A DNA stretch of 64,000 nt, taken from NCBI RefSeq assembly GCF_042695135.1, contig NZ_CP170547.1, positions 1,922,001-1,986,000 on the forward strand, given 5' to 3'. The notes under the pieces were generated by a model that worked only from the letters and a program-made list of their open reading frames with translations, did not search any database and was not told where the DNA came from. The position numbers were made by a program, and so were the translations under genes. Of the stretch, positions 55,001 to 62,850 are shown one piece after another. The number at the start of each line of letters is the position of its first letter. Positions within the stretch are counted from its first letter, which is position 1. This DNA comes from Epilithonimonas sp042695135 (GTDB lineage: Bacteria > Bacteroidota > Bacteroidia > Flavobacteriales > Weeksellaceae).

Positions 55001-55219
55001 CTCCACACCATTCACTGCTTCCTCGATTGGATTGGCAACAGAACGGGCGACAACTTCGGCATTTGCTCCTGGATAAGACGCCGTTACCTGAACGCTTGGC
55101 GGTGCAATGTCGGGGAACAATGTGATCGGCAATTGGAAAACCGAAAGTAATCCCAACAATAATAAGATAATCGAAATAACCGTTGAGAGTACCGGTCTTT
55201 CTATGAATTTTTTGAACAT
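52049..55219 (-). CDS. RND-family inner-membrane efflux pump
   Basis: The 1056-residue protein has the AcrB/HAE1 topology: N-terminal helix (VLSTVISIILLLLGLLSVFQ), porter domain, and the proton-relay motif GIVVDDAIVVVEAVHSKMEH with two adjacent Asp residues. The C-terminal half includes GLLAKNAILIVEFA, and the protein ends with a basic tail. It exports hydrophobic compounds with the adaptor and outer factor of this operon. The substrates are unknown. Confidence 0.93.
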   Translation of the reverse strand: MFKKFIERPVLSTVISIILLLLGLLSVFQLPITLFPDIAPPSVQVTASYPGANAEVVARSVANPIEEAVNGVENMTYMTSNSSNDGSMTLSIYFKQGSDPDNAAVNVQNRVSKAMSQLPQEVVQAGISTQKVQNSFIMFMGITSDDPKQYDELFLQNYMKINIIPQLQRIPGVAQAQVFGSKDYSMRIWLKPDRLADNNLSPQEVLAAIKNSNLEAAPGRFGQGSKETYEYILKYKGKLNKNEDYENIVVKSNSDGSFLRLKDVARVEFGSYSYTAANRVDGKPVAGFAILQTAGSNANEILTEVERQVEEFKTTLPKGVKPIIMYNSKDFLDASIHQVVETLVIAFILVFIVVFIFLQDFRSTLIPAIAVPVAIIGTFFFLNLFGFSINMLTLFALVLAIGIVVDDAIVVVEAVHSKMEHTGLPVDQATRESMSEISGAIISITLVMSAVFIPVGFMQGPAGVFYRQFAFTLAIAILISAVNALTLSPALCALLLNDPQGEHGEHHKKTGFGSRFFNAFNTSFNNLTRKYIYSLKFLIKNKWVGVVGLVLITAITVFLVNKAPSGFIPTEDQGFVLYAVNTPPGSSLERTNKATKQIDKIVQGEKATNHLWVADGLNFISNANASPYSAGFIKLKDYEDRGDVKDPDQIAAGLTGKVSQVKDASAFFFNFPTVQGFGNVSGFEFMLQDKTNGSLEQLGTTTQAFIGELMKRPEIAFAFTTYAAGNPQYTIQVDADKANQLGVSVTDLMQTMQIYYGSSFVSDFNRFGKYYRVMAQADIPYRTDANSLEGIYVKNIQSEMVPVKTLVTLKRSFGPETVTRNNLFNAVTINGTPKPGYSTGDAIKAVEETAKKSLPRGYGYEWTGITREERQTGGQTAFIFMLSILFVYFLLAAQYESYILPFAIILTIPTGIFGVYAFTGLAGIDNNIYVQVGLIMLVGLLAKNAILIVEFAVQRRKAGKTLIESALQASRLRLRPILMTSFAFIIGMLPLVWSQGAAAKGNHSIGISTVGGMFTGVVFGIFIIPVMYVIFQYLHEKMPSRKKRKLNKEKAALNYI

Positions 55220-55255
55220 AAGAAGTATAGTTTTAGTCTTCTGTTAATATTTGAA

Positions 55256-56413
55256 TTACAAAGGTGTAGCTGTAAATAAGCTGTCAGAAGAGATCATTTT
55301 TGGTTTGATAGGGACGCCGTCTTTTAAACTGCCCAAACCTGTAAATACGATCTGATCACCTTTTTTAAGTCCTTCGGAAATGAAATAATAATTGTCGGTT
55401 TTTCCGGAAATAGTAACTGGTTTGCTGGTCACCGTTTTGTCTTTTCCAAGCACATAAACGTAGGTTTTATCCTGAATTTCGAACGTTGATTCCTGAGGAA
55501 TGACCAAGGCATTTGACATCAATTGAGGCATTCTTACTTTTCCGGTATTTCCGCTTCTAAGCGTTCCGTTTGGATTTGGGAACGTTGCACGAACCGTTAT
55601 GGCACCAGTGCTTTTATCAAATTGTCCGTCGATCATTTTCATTTTTCCCTTTTCGGAATAAGTCGTGTTATCAGCAATTACAAGATCAACCAAAGGCATA
55701 TTTCTCATTTTTTCTTCAAGCGTTGCACCGACATATTTCTTTTGGAAAGCGATGAAGTCGATTTCACTGATGGAGAAGTAAGCGTATATTTCGCTGATGT
55801 CTGAAACGAAAGTCAGTGGAGTAGCGTCAGTTTTGGAAATTAAACTTCCTTTTTTGTAAGGAATTCTTCCAAGATAGCCGCTGACAGGCGCTGTAATCGT
55901 TGTGAATCCATTTGTAATTCTGGAACCGCTCAAAGCTGCTTTTGCCTGGGCCGCTGTTGCCACTGCGACTGCGTAATTGGCTTTAGCAGTTTTCAGCTGA
56001 ACGTCGGAAACCACTTTTTCAGCAACCAAAGTTGTGAGCCTGTCAACTTCCACTTTCATTTTCTGAATGTTGGCGTTTGCGGCTTGTAGATTTGCGCTTG
56101 ACATATTCACCTGTTCGCCGTAAGATCTGGAATCTATTTTGAATAAAGGCTGGCCCGCTCTTACAAAAGCGCCTTCTTCCACATAGATTTTGTCAAGATA
56201 GCCATCGACCTGAGATCTGATCTCAACATTATTTTTTCCTTCCAAAGCAGCTGGGAATTCCTGAAAAGTGGAGGTATTAGAAGTAATAACTGTGTAAACA
56301 GGCAGTTCCGGAGGTGGCGGTGCTCCTGCGCCTTCTGCCGCTTTTGTGCAGTTTTGCAAAAGTATAATACTTGATAGAAGTACGATAAATTTTATTTTAG
56401 TAATAGTTTTCAT
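55256..56413 (-). CDS. RND efflux membrane-fusion (adaptor) lipoprotein
   Basis: The 385-residue protein has a lipobox (SSIILLQNC, Cys22) followed by a Pro/Ala-rich linker. The adaptor landmarks are clear: VEIRSQVDGYLDKIYVEEGA (lipoyl half), an alpha-hairpin with LTTLVAEKVVSDVQLKTAKA, and ITAPVSGYLGRIPYKKGSLI. It bridges pump and outer factor. It starts 284 bases after the tetR stop, and the gap holds three operator-like palindromes. Confidence 0.9.
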   Translation of the reverse strand: MKTITKIKFIVLLSSIILLQNCTKAAEGAGAPPPPELPVYTVITSNTSTFQEFPAALEGKNNVEIRSQVDGYLDKIYVEEGAFVRAGQPLFKIDSRSYGEQVNMSSANLQAANANIQKMKVEVDRLTTLVAEKVVSDVQLKTAKANYAVAVATAAQAKAALSGSRITNGFTTITAPVSGYLGRIPYKKGSLISKTDATPLTFVSDISEIYAYFSISEIDFIAFQKKYVGATLEEKMRNMPLVDLVIADNTTYSEKGKMKMIDGQFDKSTGAITVRATFPNPNGTLRSGNTGKVRMPQLMSNALVIPQESTFEIQDKTYVYVLGKDKTVTSKPVTISGKTDNYYFISEGLKKGDQIVFTGLGSLKDGVPIKPKMISSDSLFTATPL

Positions 56414-56697
56414 TTGAAGATGAATTTAGATTAAGTTAGATATGTTCTTATTAATTTTATAGATATTTTTCCTAACAGTGTTAATGATTTGTTCAAAAAA
56501 ATATAACATTCGGTGGTGTTTAGATTGTTGTTTCCATAATAGTTTAATTTAATTATTATACTTAAAATTGCTAGTATAGCTAATGGTGTTAATGATTTAT
56601 AACAATTTGATCCAGTAGAAAAGTTCAAAAAATAAAAAATCCTATTTTAATTTAATGTTAATTTTCCTAACGGTGTTAATCTTTAAATCAAAAAAAT
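56414..56697. promoter_or_regulatory. Efflux operon control region with three TAACNNNGTTA sites
   Basis: TAACAGTGTTA at 56473-56483, TAATGGTGTTA at 56581-56591 and TAACGGTGTTA at 56668-56678 share the palindrome TAAC-N3-GTTA (the middle one with one mismatch). A fourth copy is in front of tetR. They are best explained as binding sites for the TetR protein. No clear -7/-33 pair was found for the adaptor gene. Confidence 0.65.
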
Positions 56698-57294
56698 TTA
56701 CAATGATTTAATGAATGCTGAAACCGTCTCGTCCAGCGTCGTTTTATTCATTGTAGAAGGAATATCTGCATTTCTCATCATCATAATAGAGATTAATCCG
56801 TGAACTGCTGAGAACAAAGCGTGAGAGGAGTGGCAGGCATTATCCGGATTAGATCCTTTTTTCTGGATAATCTCAAATGTACATTCGTAAATCATATCCT
56901 GGAACGAGGAAAACTCTTCCTTCATCATTCCTTTTCCGCTACACTGCATTCCAAGTCCAAACATCAGCTGGTAATATTCTTTGTTCTTAAAAGCGAATTT
57001 CCAGTAAGCATCCACAATTGCCGTTAGTTGATCTTCCGGTGTCTCGTGCTTTTTCTGTGCTTTCAGTAGCTCGATGTGCAATTGATGAAAACCATTTAAA
57101 GAGATTTCATACAAAATCGCTTCTTTGTTCTCAAAATAATCGTAAACAACCGGAGCACTGTACTCAATAGCATCTGCAATTTTACGAATAGAAAGTGATG
57201 CCCAACCCTCTGTTTTAGCCAAATTGAAAGCTTCCTGCAAAATATTTGCACGGATAGATTCCTTTTCTCTTTGACGACGTTCGTGTAAGCCCAT
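56698..57294 (-). CDS. TetR/AcrR-family repressor of the efflux operon
   Basis: The 198-residue protein begins MGLHERRQREKESIRANILQ, followed by a standard TetR helix-turn-helix (EGWASLSIRKIADAIEYSAP, then VVYDYFENKEAILYEISL). The rest is a helical ligand domain. It is upstream of the adaptor on the same strand. Its own start region carries a TAACNNNGTTA palindrome over the predicted transcription start, so autorepression is likely. Confidence 0.9.
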   Translation of the reverse strand: MGLHERRQREKESIRANILQEAFNLAKTEGWASLSIRKIADAIEYSAPVVYDYFENKEAILYEISLNGFHQLHIELLKAQKKHETPEDQLTAIVDAYWKFAFKNKEYYQLMFGLGMQCSGKGMMKEEFSSFQDMIYECTFEIIQKKGSNPDNACHSSHALFSAVHGLISIMMMRNADIPSTMNKTTLDETVSAFIKSL

Positions 57295-57307
57295 TATTTC
57301 ATTTTTC

Positions 57308-57318
57308 TAACAGCGTTA
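57308..57318. promoter_or_regulatory. Operator site at the tetR transcription start
   Basis: TAACAGCGTTA is a copy of the palindrome found three times upstream of the adaptor. It lies 14 bases before the tetR ATG, just downstream of the -7 box at 57320-57327. Confidence 0.65.
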
Positions 57319-57319
57319 G

Positions 57320-57352
57320 CAAAACTACAACTAAAACTTAATAAGTACCAAA
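57320..57352 (-). promoter_or_regulatory. Promoter of tetR
   Basis: On the minus strand TTTG (57352-57349) is followed after 21 bases by TAGTTTTG (57327-57320), a good match to the Bacteroidetes -33/-7 consensus. The predicted start point falls in the palindrome at 57308-57318. Confidence 0.6.
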
Positions 57353-57387
57353 TGATTTTTAATTTTTAACATTATGTTATCATAATA

Positions 57388-58407
57388 TTATTCCGAAAGA
57401 TGATTTGCAGTTAGCCATTTGGGGAAATCTTTATCGGTCAACTGGTCTGCAAAATCAATGTACCAGCTGTATCCGTTTCTTCTTTCGTCTGAGATTTCTT
57501 TGTAATTATATTTAACACTGCCGTCACGGTCGCCAAAAATAGGAGTGTTGGTTTTAATATCATAAAATCTTGCCCAAACGACTGAGTTTTTCTCTTTTTC
57601 CAGAACTCTAACCCTTTTCCCGTTCAGATCCTTAACTCTATAACTGTAACCTTCAATTTTATTCTGCTTGAACCATTTTACGGCACTTTTTATTGATTTT
57701 TCAATTGCTGGTTTCACTGGCTGCATCATTAAGAATCTTACAATCCCCACAGACTCGCCGGTTGCTAAAGAAATTGGTTCAAACGCCCGGGCTTTCGCTG
57801 GTTGAAGTGTAATTTCATCATATTGATCCGCCCAGATTGTCGGAACTCCGTTTTGCAGAACCTGATTTTTCAGGATACAGTCGATTCCTTTTTTGAGTGC
57901 CGTTTTTGATTTTAATTTTAATTCAGAATTTACAGCATCAAAATCGTTTTTACCTTCCGATATATTATATAGAACAGTCAAAGCATTGATCATCGCATTA
58001 TCATTATAAGTGATCTGCTTTCTGTAAATAGCTGTGTTGGGATAATATTGAGGGAATCCGCCGTTTTCATACTGCATCGTAATCAGATATTTAATTCCTT
58101 TTTCGGCGGCAGAAAGATAGGCGGGATTTTTAGCTGCCTTATAAGCTTTGATTAATATATTGATTTCTCTGGTTGTTGCATTGTTGTCGATAGTTGCATG
58201 CTCATCGCCGGTTGCTTTTATTTTTTCTAATAATTTTTGGTCGAGTGGCAATTTATAATTCACAGCGATTCCATCATTCAGCTGTTTTCCCCAGGCGCCG
58301 TTTGGTAATTGATAAAGCAGTAATTTTTCTGCTAAGGTATCTTTTATTTGTCCGAAAGTTAATCCTGCTAAAAGTGAAAACAATAAGGAAATAAGTTTTT
58401 TTCTCAT
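57388..58407 (-). CDS. Pectate lyase, PL10-like
   Basis: The 339-residue secreted protein has a signal peptide (ending LAGLTFGQ). PelA/PL10 landmarks include ATIDNNATTREINILIKAYK, TMQYENGGFPQYYP, and QITYNDNAMINALTVLYNIS, followed by ARAFEPISLATGES, with the catalytic Arg/Asp region in the usual order. The enzyme cleaves polygalacturonate by beta-elimination. It is divergent from the GH28 gene, with both promoters in the 58408-58615 gap. Confidence 0.88.
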   Translation of the reverse strand: MRKKLISLLFSLLAGLTFGQIKDTLAEKLLLYQLPNGAWGKQLNDGIAVNYKLPLDQKLLEKIKATGDEHATIDNNATTREINILIKAYKAAKNPAYLSAAEKGIKYLITMQYENGGFPQYYPNTAIYRKQITYNDNAMINALTVLYNISEGKNDFDAVNSELKLKSKTALKKGIDCILKNQVLQNGVPTIWADQYDEITLQPAKARAFEPISLATGESVGIVRFLMMQPVKPAIEKSIKSAVKWFKQNKIEGYSYRVKDLNGKRVRVLEKEKNSVVWARFYDIKTNTPIFGDRDGSVKYNYKEISDERRNGYSWYIDFADQLTDKDFPKWLTANHLSE

Positions 58408-58615
58408 TTTTTAATGCTTAATTAAGTTTTTGAGTAATTGAAGTAGCCATTAGTTTATTGCGTTAAAATTACAATGAAATATTTTGCGGTAACCTAAATT
58501 TTTTCAGAATTTTAATCCACATGAGAGAGCAGGATACTGGAAGCTCCCGAAATGTATATTTTTATTTTTGTTAATTCGTTTAATTAAAATAATTCAGAAT
58601 TTACTGAAACGAGAT

Positions 58616-59995
58616 ATGAAATTTCAAAATACATCCAGGATTCTTTGGTCCTTGTACATACTTTTTTTGTTTTCAACAAGCTTAAAAGCTCAGGATAAAT
58701 TTCCCGATGGAACGGCAATCCCAAAATGGTTTAAAGAAAACAAACCAACAGACATCAACAAATTAGGTAAAAAATATATCCTTACAGAAAATGGTGTGAA
58801 GAACGACAGCACAATTCTCCAGACAAAACAACTTCAGGCAGTCATTGATTTGGCGGCGAAAAATGGAGGAGGAGTTATCATTGTACCAAAAGGAACTTTT
58901 CTTATCAGTTCGGTTTTTTTTAAGCAGGGAACGCATTTATATTTAGAAAACGATGCAAAATTAAAAGGAAGCGATGATATCAATGACTTTCCTGTAGTAA
59001 TGACCAGAATGGAAGGTCAGACGGTAAAATATTTTCCGGCTTTAATCAATGCTGATGGATTAGACGGTTTTACTATCTCAGGTAAAGGAACACTCGACGG
59101 AAATGGACTTCGCTTCTGGAAATCATTCTGGAAAAGACGCGAATGGAATCCCAAATGTACCAATATGGATGAAATGAGACCTCGTATCATTTATATTTCA
59201 AATTCTAAAAATGTACAAATTGAAGGAATTACCGTAAAAAATTCACCTTTCTGGAGCACGCATTATTATAAAAGTCAATTCGTGAAATTATTGAATTTAA
59301 CAATTTTAGCTCCGAAAGAACCCGTAAAAGCACCAAGTACAGACGCCATCGACATTGATGCTTGTTCTAATTTCTTGGTTAAAAACTGTTATTTATCAGT
59401 AAACGACGACGCCATTGCATTGAAAGGCGGAAAAGGTCCAAAAGCCGATAAAGACCCAAATAATGGTGAAAACAGAAACATTATCATTGAAAACAATACT
59501 TTCGGATTCTGCCATTCTGCATTGACTTGTGGAAGCGAATCGATTCACAATTATAATATCATTTTCAGAAATTCGACAGTGAATGATGCATCGAGATTAT
59601 TACATTTGAAAATGCGTCCGGACACTCCGCAACACTACGAATACATCACCGTTGAAAACATTAAAGGTAACGTAAAAACTTTCCTGTATGTAAAAGGATG
59701 GAGCCAGTTTTTTGATTTGAAAGGAGAAGAAGCACCGAAAAGAAGATTAGCAAATAATATTGTCTTAAAAAATATCGACATCAGTTGTGAAACGGCTTTC
59801 GATATTGAAAAATCCGACCTGTACGAATTGAAAGATTTTACTTTTGAAAATCTAAATATTAAAGCTTTAAAACCTAAAGAGGAAAACTTGGATGCGATTG
59901 AAAATTTGAAAAAAATTAAAGTAAACGTTACCAAAGTAGCTTCTTTAGGTCAATCATACGATAAAAAAGACGATTCTGACGAAGGCAAAAAATAA
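58616..59995 (+). CDS. GH28 polygalacturonase-like enzyme
   Basis: The start at 58616 opens a signal peptide (MKFQNTSRILWSLYILFLFS, then TSLKAQ); the ATG at 58568 is unlikely. The 459-residue protein is a parallel beta-helix with the catalytic aspartates Asp264/265 in VNDDAIALKGG and an upstream Asp in TDAIDIDACSN. The usual GHG appears as CHSALTCGSES and the RIK motif as HLKM, suggesting a non-standard galacturonan or rhamnogalacturonan substrate. Stop and next start overlap by one base. Confidence 0.85.
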   Translation: MKFQNTSRILWSLYILFLFSTSLKAQDKFPDGTAIPKWFKENKPTDINKLGKKYILTENGVKNDSTILQTKQLQAVIDLAAKNGGGVIIVPKGTFLISSVFFKQGTHLYLENDAKLKGSDDINDFPVVMTRMEGQTVKYFPALINADGLDGFTISGKGTLDGNGLRFWKSFWKRREWNPKCTNMDEMRPRIIYISNSKNVQIEGITVKNSPFWSTHYYKSQFVKLLNLTILAPKEPVKAPSTDAIDIDACSNFLVKNCYLSVNDDAIALKGGKGPKADKDPNNGENRNIIIENNTFGFCHSALTCGSESIHNYNIIFRNSTVNDASRLLHLKMRPDTPQHYEYITVENIKGNVKTFLYVKGWSQFFDLKGEEAPKRRLANNIVLKNIDISCETAFDIEKSDLYELKDFTFENLNIKALKPKEENLDAIENLKKIKVNVTKVASLGQSYDKKDDSDEGKK

Positions 59996-62850
59996 TGAAT
60001 GATTCTTCCAAAATATTCTTCCTGTTATGTTTGTGCTTCCAATTGTTGCATGCTCAAAGTAAGGAAATTCAATTCCTGAGCGGGACAGATTCTGAGCATA
60101 CAAAAGAATGGGATTTTTGGATAACCGGAGGTCGGAAATCCGGAAATTGGGATAAAATTAAGGTTCCTTCACAATGGGAACAGCAGGGATTTGGCTCGTA
60201 CAATTACGGCAGAGATTATGTGACCTATGGCAAAAATTTTAAGTTTAATGATGAAGTAGGAGTCTACAAACACAAATTTCAGGTTCCAAGTTCATGGAAA
60301 GGAAAATCGATCAATATCGTTTTTGAAGGCTCAATGACCGATACAGAAGTGAAAATTAACGGAAAGCTTGCCGGAGAAATTCACCAAGGAGCTTTTTACG
60401 AATTTAAATATGATATTTCAGATAAATTAAATTTCGGAAAAGAAAATATTCTCGAAGTTAAAGTTTCTAAAATGTCAGCCGACAAATCTGTCAACAATGC
60501 AGAACGTCTTGCTGATTACTGGATTTTAGGAGGAATTTTCAGACCGGTTTATCTCGAAGCAACTCCAAAAGAAAATATATTATCGACATCAATTGATGCA
60601 AAAGCAGACGGAACTTTTCGTTCCAATATTCATTTAAAAGGAATTGAATCTGCCAATAATTTAAAAGTAGAATTATTTGATGCTAAAAATATTCTGATTG
60701 GAGAATCTCAAGTTAAAATCGACAAAGGAGATACTTTAAAACAAATCCAGTTTTCCGTTAAAAATCCCAAATTTTGGACGGCAGAAACTCCGAATTTATA
60801 CAAAGCAAAATTCACTTTAAAGAAAAATAAAAAAGAAATCTTTCAAACCGAAGAAAAATTCGGTTTCCGAACGATTGAAATCCGAAAAGGCGACGGAATT
60901 TACATCAACGGAACCAAAATCAAGATGAAAGGCATCAACCGACACGTTTGGTGGCCGGAAACTGGTCGAGCCGTCAGTAAAAACATCGATTTAATGGACG
61001 TTCAGCTCATCAAAGAAATGAATATGAATGCCGTTCGCTGTTCGCACTATCCGCCCAATAAATCATTTTTAAAAATTTGCGATTCTTTAGGATTGTATGT
61101 TTTGGATGAGCTCGCAGGCTGGCAAAAAAAATACAGCACTGAAGTTGGCAAAAAGCTCGTTCGAGAAATGGTTACAAGAGATGCCAATCATCCGTCAATC
61201 ATTTTCTGGAGCAATGGAAACGAAGGCGGACATAATTTTGATTTGGATAAAGAATTTGCAAAATATGACTTATCAAATCGTCCAGTAATTCACGCGCATC
61301 ACAAACCGGGAAATGCTTTCAACGGCATCGACTGCAATCATTACGAGGATTATTACAGCACCAAAAAAATTCTCGAAGGAGAAAATATTTATATGCCAAC
61401 CGAGTTTCTTCACGCGCAGGATGATGGCGGTGGTGGAACTTCTTTAGCCGATTACTGGGAACTTCACTGGAACTCAAAAAAAGGTGCTGGAGGTTTTATT
61501 TGGGCGTTTGCAGATGAAGGTTTGGTGAGAACCGATTTTAATAATCAGATTGATGTAAATGCGATCAATGCTCCGGATGGAGTTGTGGGTCCGCATCGTG
61601 AAAAAGAAGGAAGCTTTTATGCGATCCGCGAAATTTACAGTCCGGTAAAAATTGATTTGAAAACATTACCGAACGATTTTAATGGGACAATCCCCGTTGA
61701 AAACCGCTATCATTTTACCAATTTAAATGAATGTCAGTTTGAATGGAAATTAATCAAATTTAAAACTCCTTTTTCTTCAGAATCTGGATTTGATGTCATT
61801 CAAAAAGGAAAAGCAGAATCTCCGAATATTAAACCGACGGAAAAAGGAAATATTAACTTAAACCTTCCTTCAAACTGGAAAGAAAGTAAAGGTTTAATGT
61901 TGACCGCAACCGATTCTTTCGGAAAGGAAATTTATACCTGGACTTGGAAAATTAACTATAATGATGATATTTCAAAACAGTTTTCTAAGACTTTAACCAA
62001 AGAATTTTCGGTTTCAGTTATAGAAAATGATTCATTATTTATTTTAAAATCAGACGAAAAAGAATTTTCATTCGGGAAAAAAGATGGATTATTAAAGTCA
62101 GTTATTTTAGATAAAAAAGGTAAGAAAATAACCTTCAGAAACGGACCGGTTTTCGCGAACGGAAAAACAGAATTATCATCTATAAAATCTTTTGCAGAAG
62201 GACAAAATCAAGTTATTCAAATTTCCTACAAAGACGGAAAAAAAGCAGTCTGGAAATTGAATCCGAATGGTATTTTAGAATTAAATTATGAATATTCGCT
62301 TTCCGGAGACTACCAATTTGCAGGTGTAAGTTTTGATTATCCTGAAAATTATGTCATCAGCGCAAAATGGCTGGGCAAAGGCCCTTATCACGTGTGGAAA
62401 AACCGTACTCAGGGACAGACTTATAATGTTTGGCAGAATTTGAAAAACTCAACCCGGACTGGTTTTTCACCTTGGATTTATCCTGAATTTAAAGGATATT
62501 ATGATGATGTTTCGTGGTTGCAATTAGACACTGCAGAAGGTAAAATTACGATAGGAACAAAAGAAGAAAAGATGTTTGTAAGACTCTTTGATTTTTATGG
62601 AATTTACGGTGCCGAAGGTTATCCGAAATTGCCGAGCGGAAATATTTCATTTTTAGATGCAATACCGTCTTTGGGAACTGTTTTAGCGTTTAACATTAAT
62701 GATAAAACCGAATCTTTAGGACCGGAAAGTGAACTGAACAATCTCAACGGAACTTTCAAAAGAACGCTTTATTTCTATTTTGGTTTACCGGATTTAGGGG
62801 ATGAAAATAAACAGTTTACAATGCCGAAAGAAAATATTTTAACAGATTAA
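59995..62850 (+). CDS. GH2 beta-galactosidase-like enzyme
   Basis: The 951-residue protein has a signal peptide (ending LLHAQ). It has the GH2 layout: sugar-binding domain (VPSQWEQQGFGSYNYG), immunoglobulin-like domain, and a catalytic barrel with GINRHVWWPETG, NAVRCSHYPP and acid/base Glu410 in WSNGNEGGHN. PTEFLHAQDDGG contains the candidate nucleophile Glu. A C-terminal beta-sandwich follows. In this pectin cluster it probably removes galactose or related side chains from rhamnogalacturonan I. It overlaps both neighbours by one base. Confidence 0.85.
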   Translation: MNDSSKIFFLLCLCFQLLHAQSKEIQFLSGTDSEHTKEWDFWITGGRKSGNWDKIKVPSQWEQQGFGSYNYGRDYVTYGKNFKFNDEVGVYKHKFQVPSSWKGKSINIVFEGSMTDTEVKINGKLAGEIHQGAFYEFKYDISDKLNFGKENILEVKVSKMSADKSVNNAERLADYWILGGIFRPVYLEATPKENILSTSIDAKADGTFRSNIHLKGIESANNLKVELFDAKNILIGESQVKIDKGDTLKQIQFSVKNPKFWTAETPNLYKAKFTLKKNKKEIFQTEEKFGFRTIEIRKGDGIYINGTKIKMKGINRHVWWPETGRAVSKNIDLMDVQLIKEMNMNAVRCSHYPPNKSFLKICDSLGLYVLDELAGWQKKYSTEVGKKLVREMVTRDANHPSIIFWSNGNEGGHNFDLDKEFAKYDLSNRPVIHAHHKPGNAFNGIDCNHYEDYYSTKKILEGENIYMPTEFLHAQDDGGGGTSLADYWELHWNSKKGAGGFIWAFADEGLVRTDFNNQIDVNAINAPDGVVGPHREKEGSFYAIREIYSPVKIDLKTLPNDFNGTIPVENRYHFTNLNECQFEWKLIKFKTPFSSESGFDVIQKGKAESPNIKPTEKGNINLNLPSNWKESKGLMLTATDSFGKEIYTWTWKINYNDDISKQFSKTLTKEFSVSVIENDSLFILKSDEKEFSFGKKDGLLKSVILDKKGKKITFRNGPVFANGKTELSSIKSFAEGQNQVIQISYKDGKKAVWKLNPNGILELNYEYSLSGDYQFAGVSFDYPENYVISAKWLGKGPYHVWKNRTQGQTYNVWQNLKNSTRTGFSPWIYPEFKGYYDDVSWLQLDTAEGKITIGTKEEKMFVRLFDFYGIYGAEGYPKLPSGNISFLDAIPSLGTVLAFNINDKTESLGPESELNNLNGTFKRTLYFYFGLPDLGDENKQFTMPKENILTD

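Noticed and set aside
56485..56520. A promoter for the adaptor gene in the control region
   Set aside because: A poly-A segment gives near matches to the -7 box, but none fits TAnnTTTG with a proper -33.
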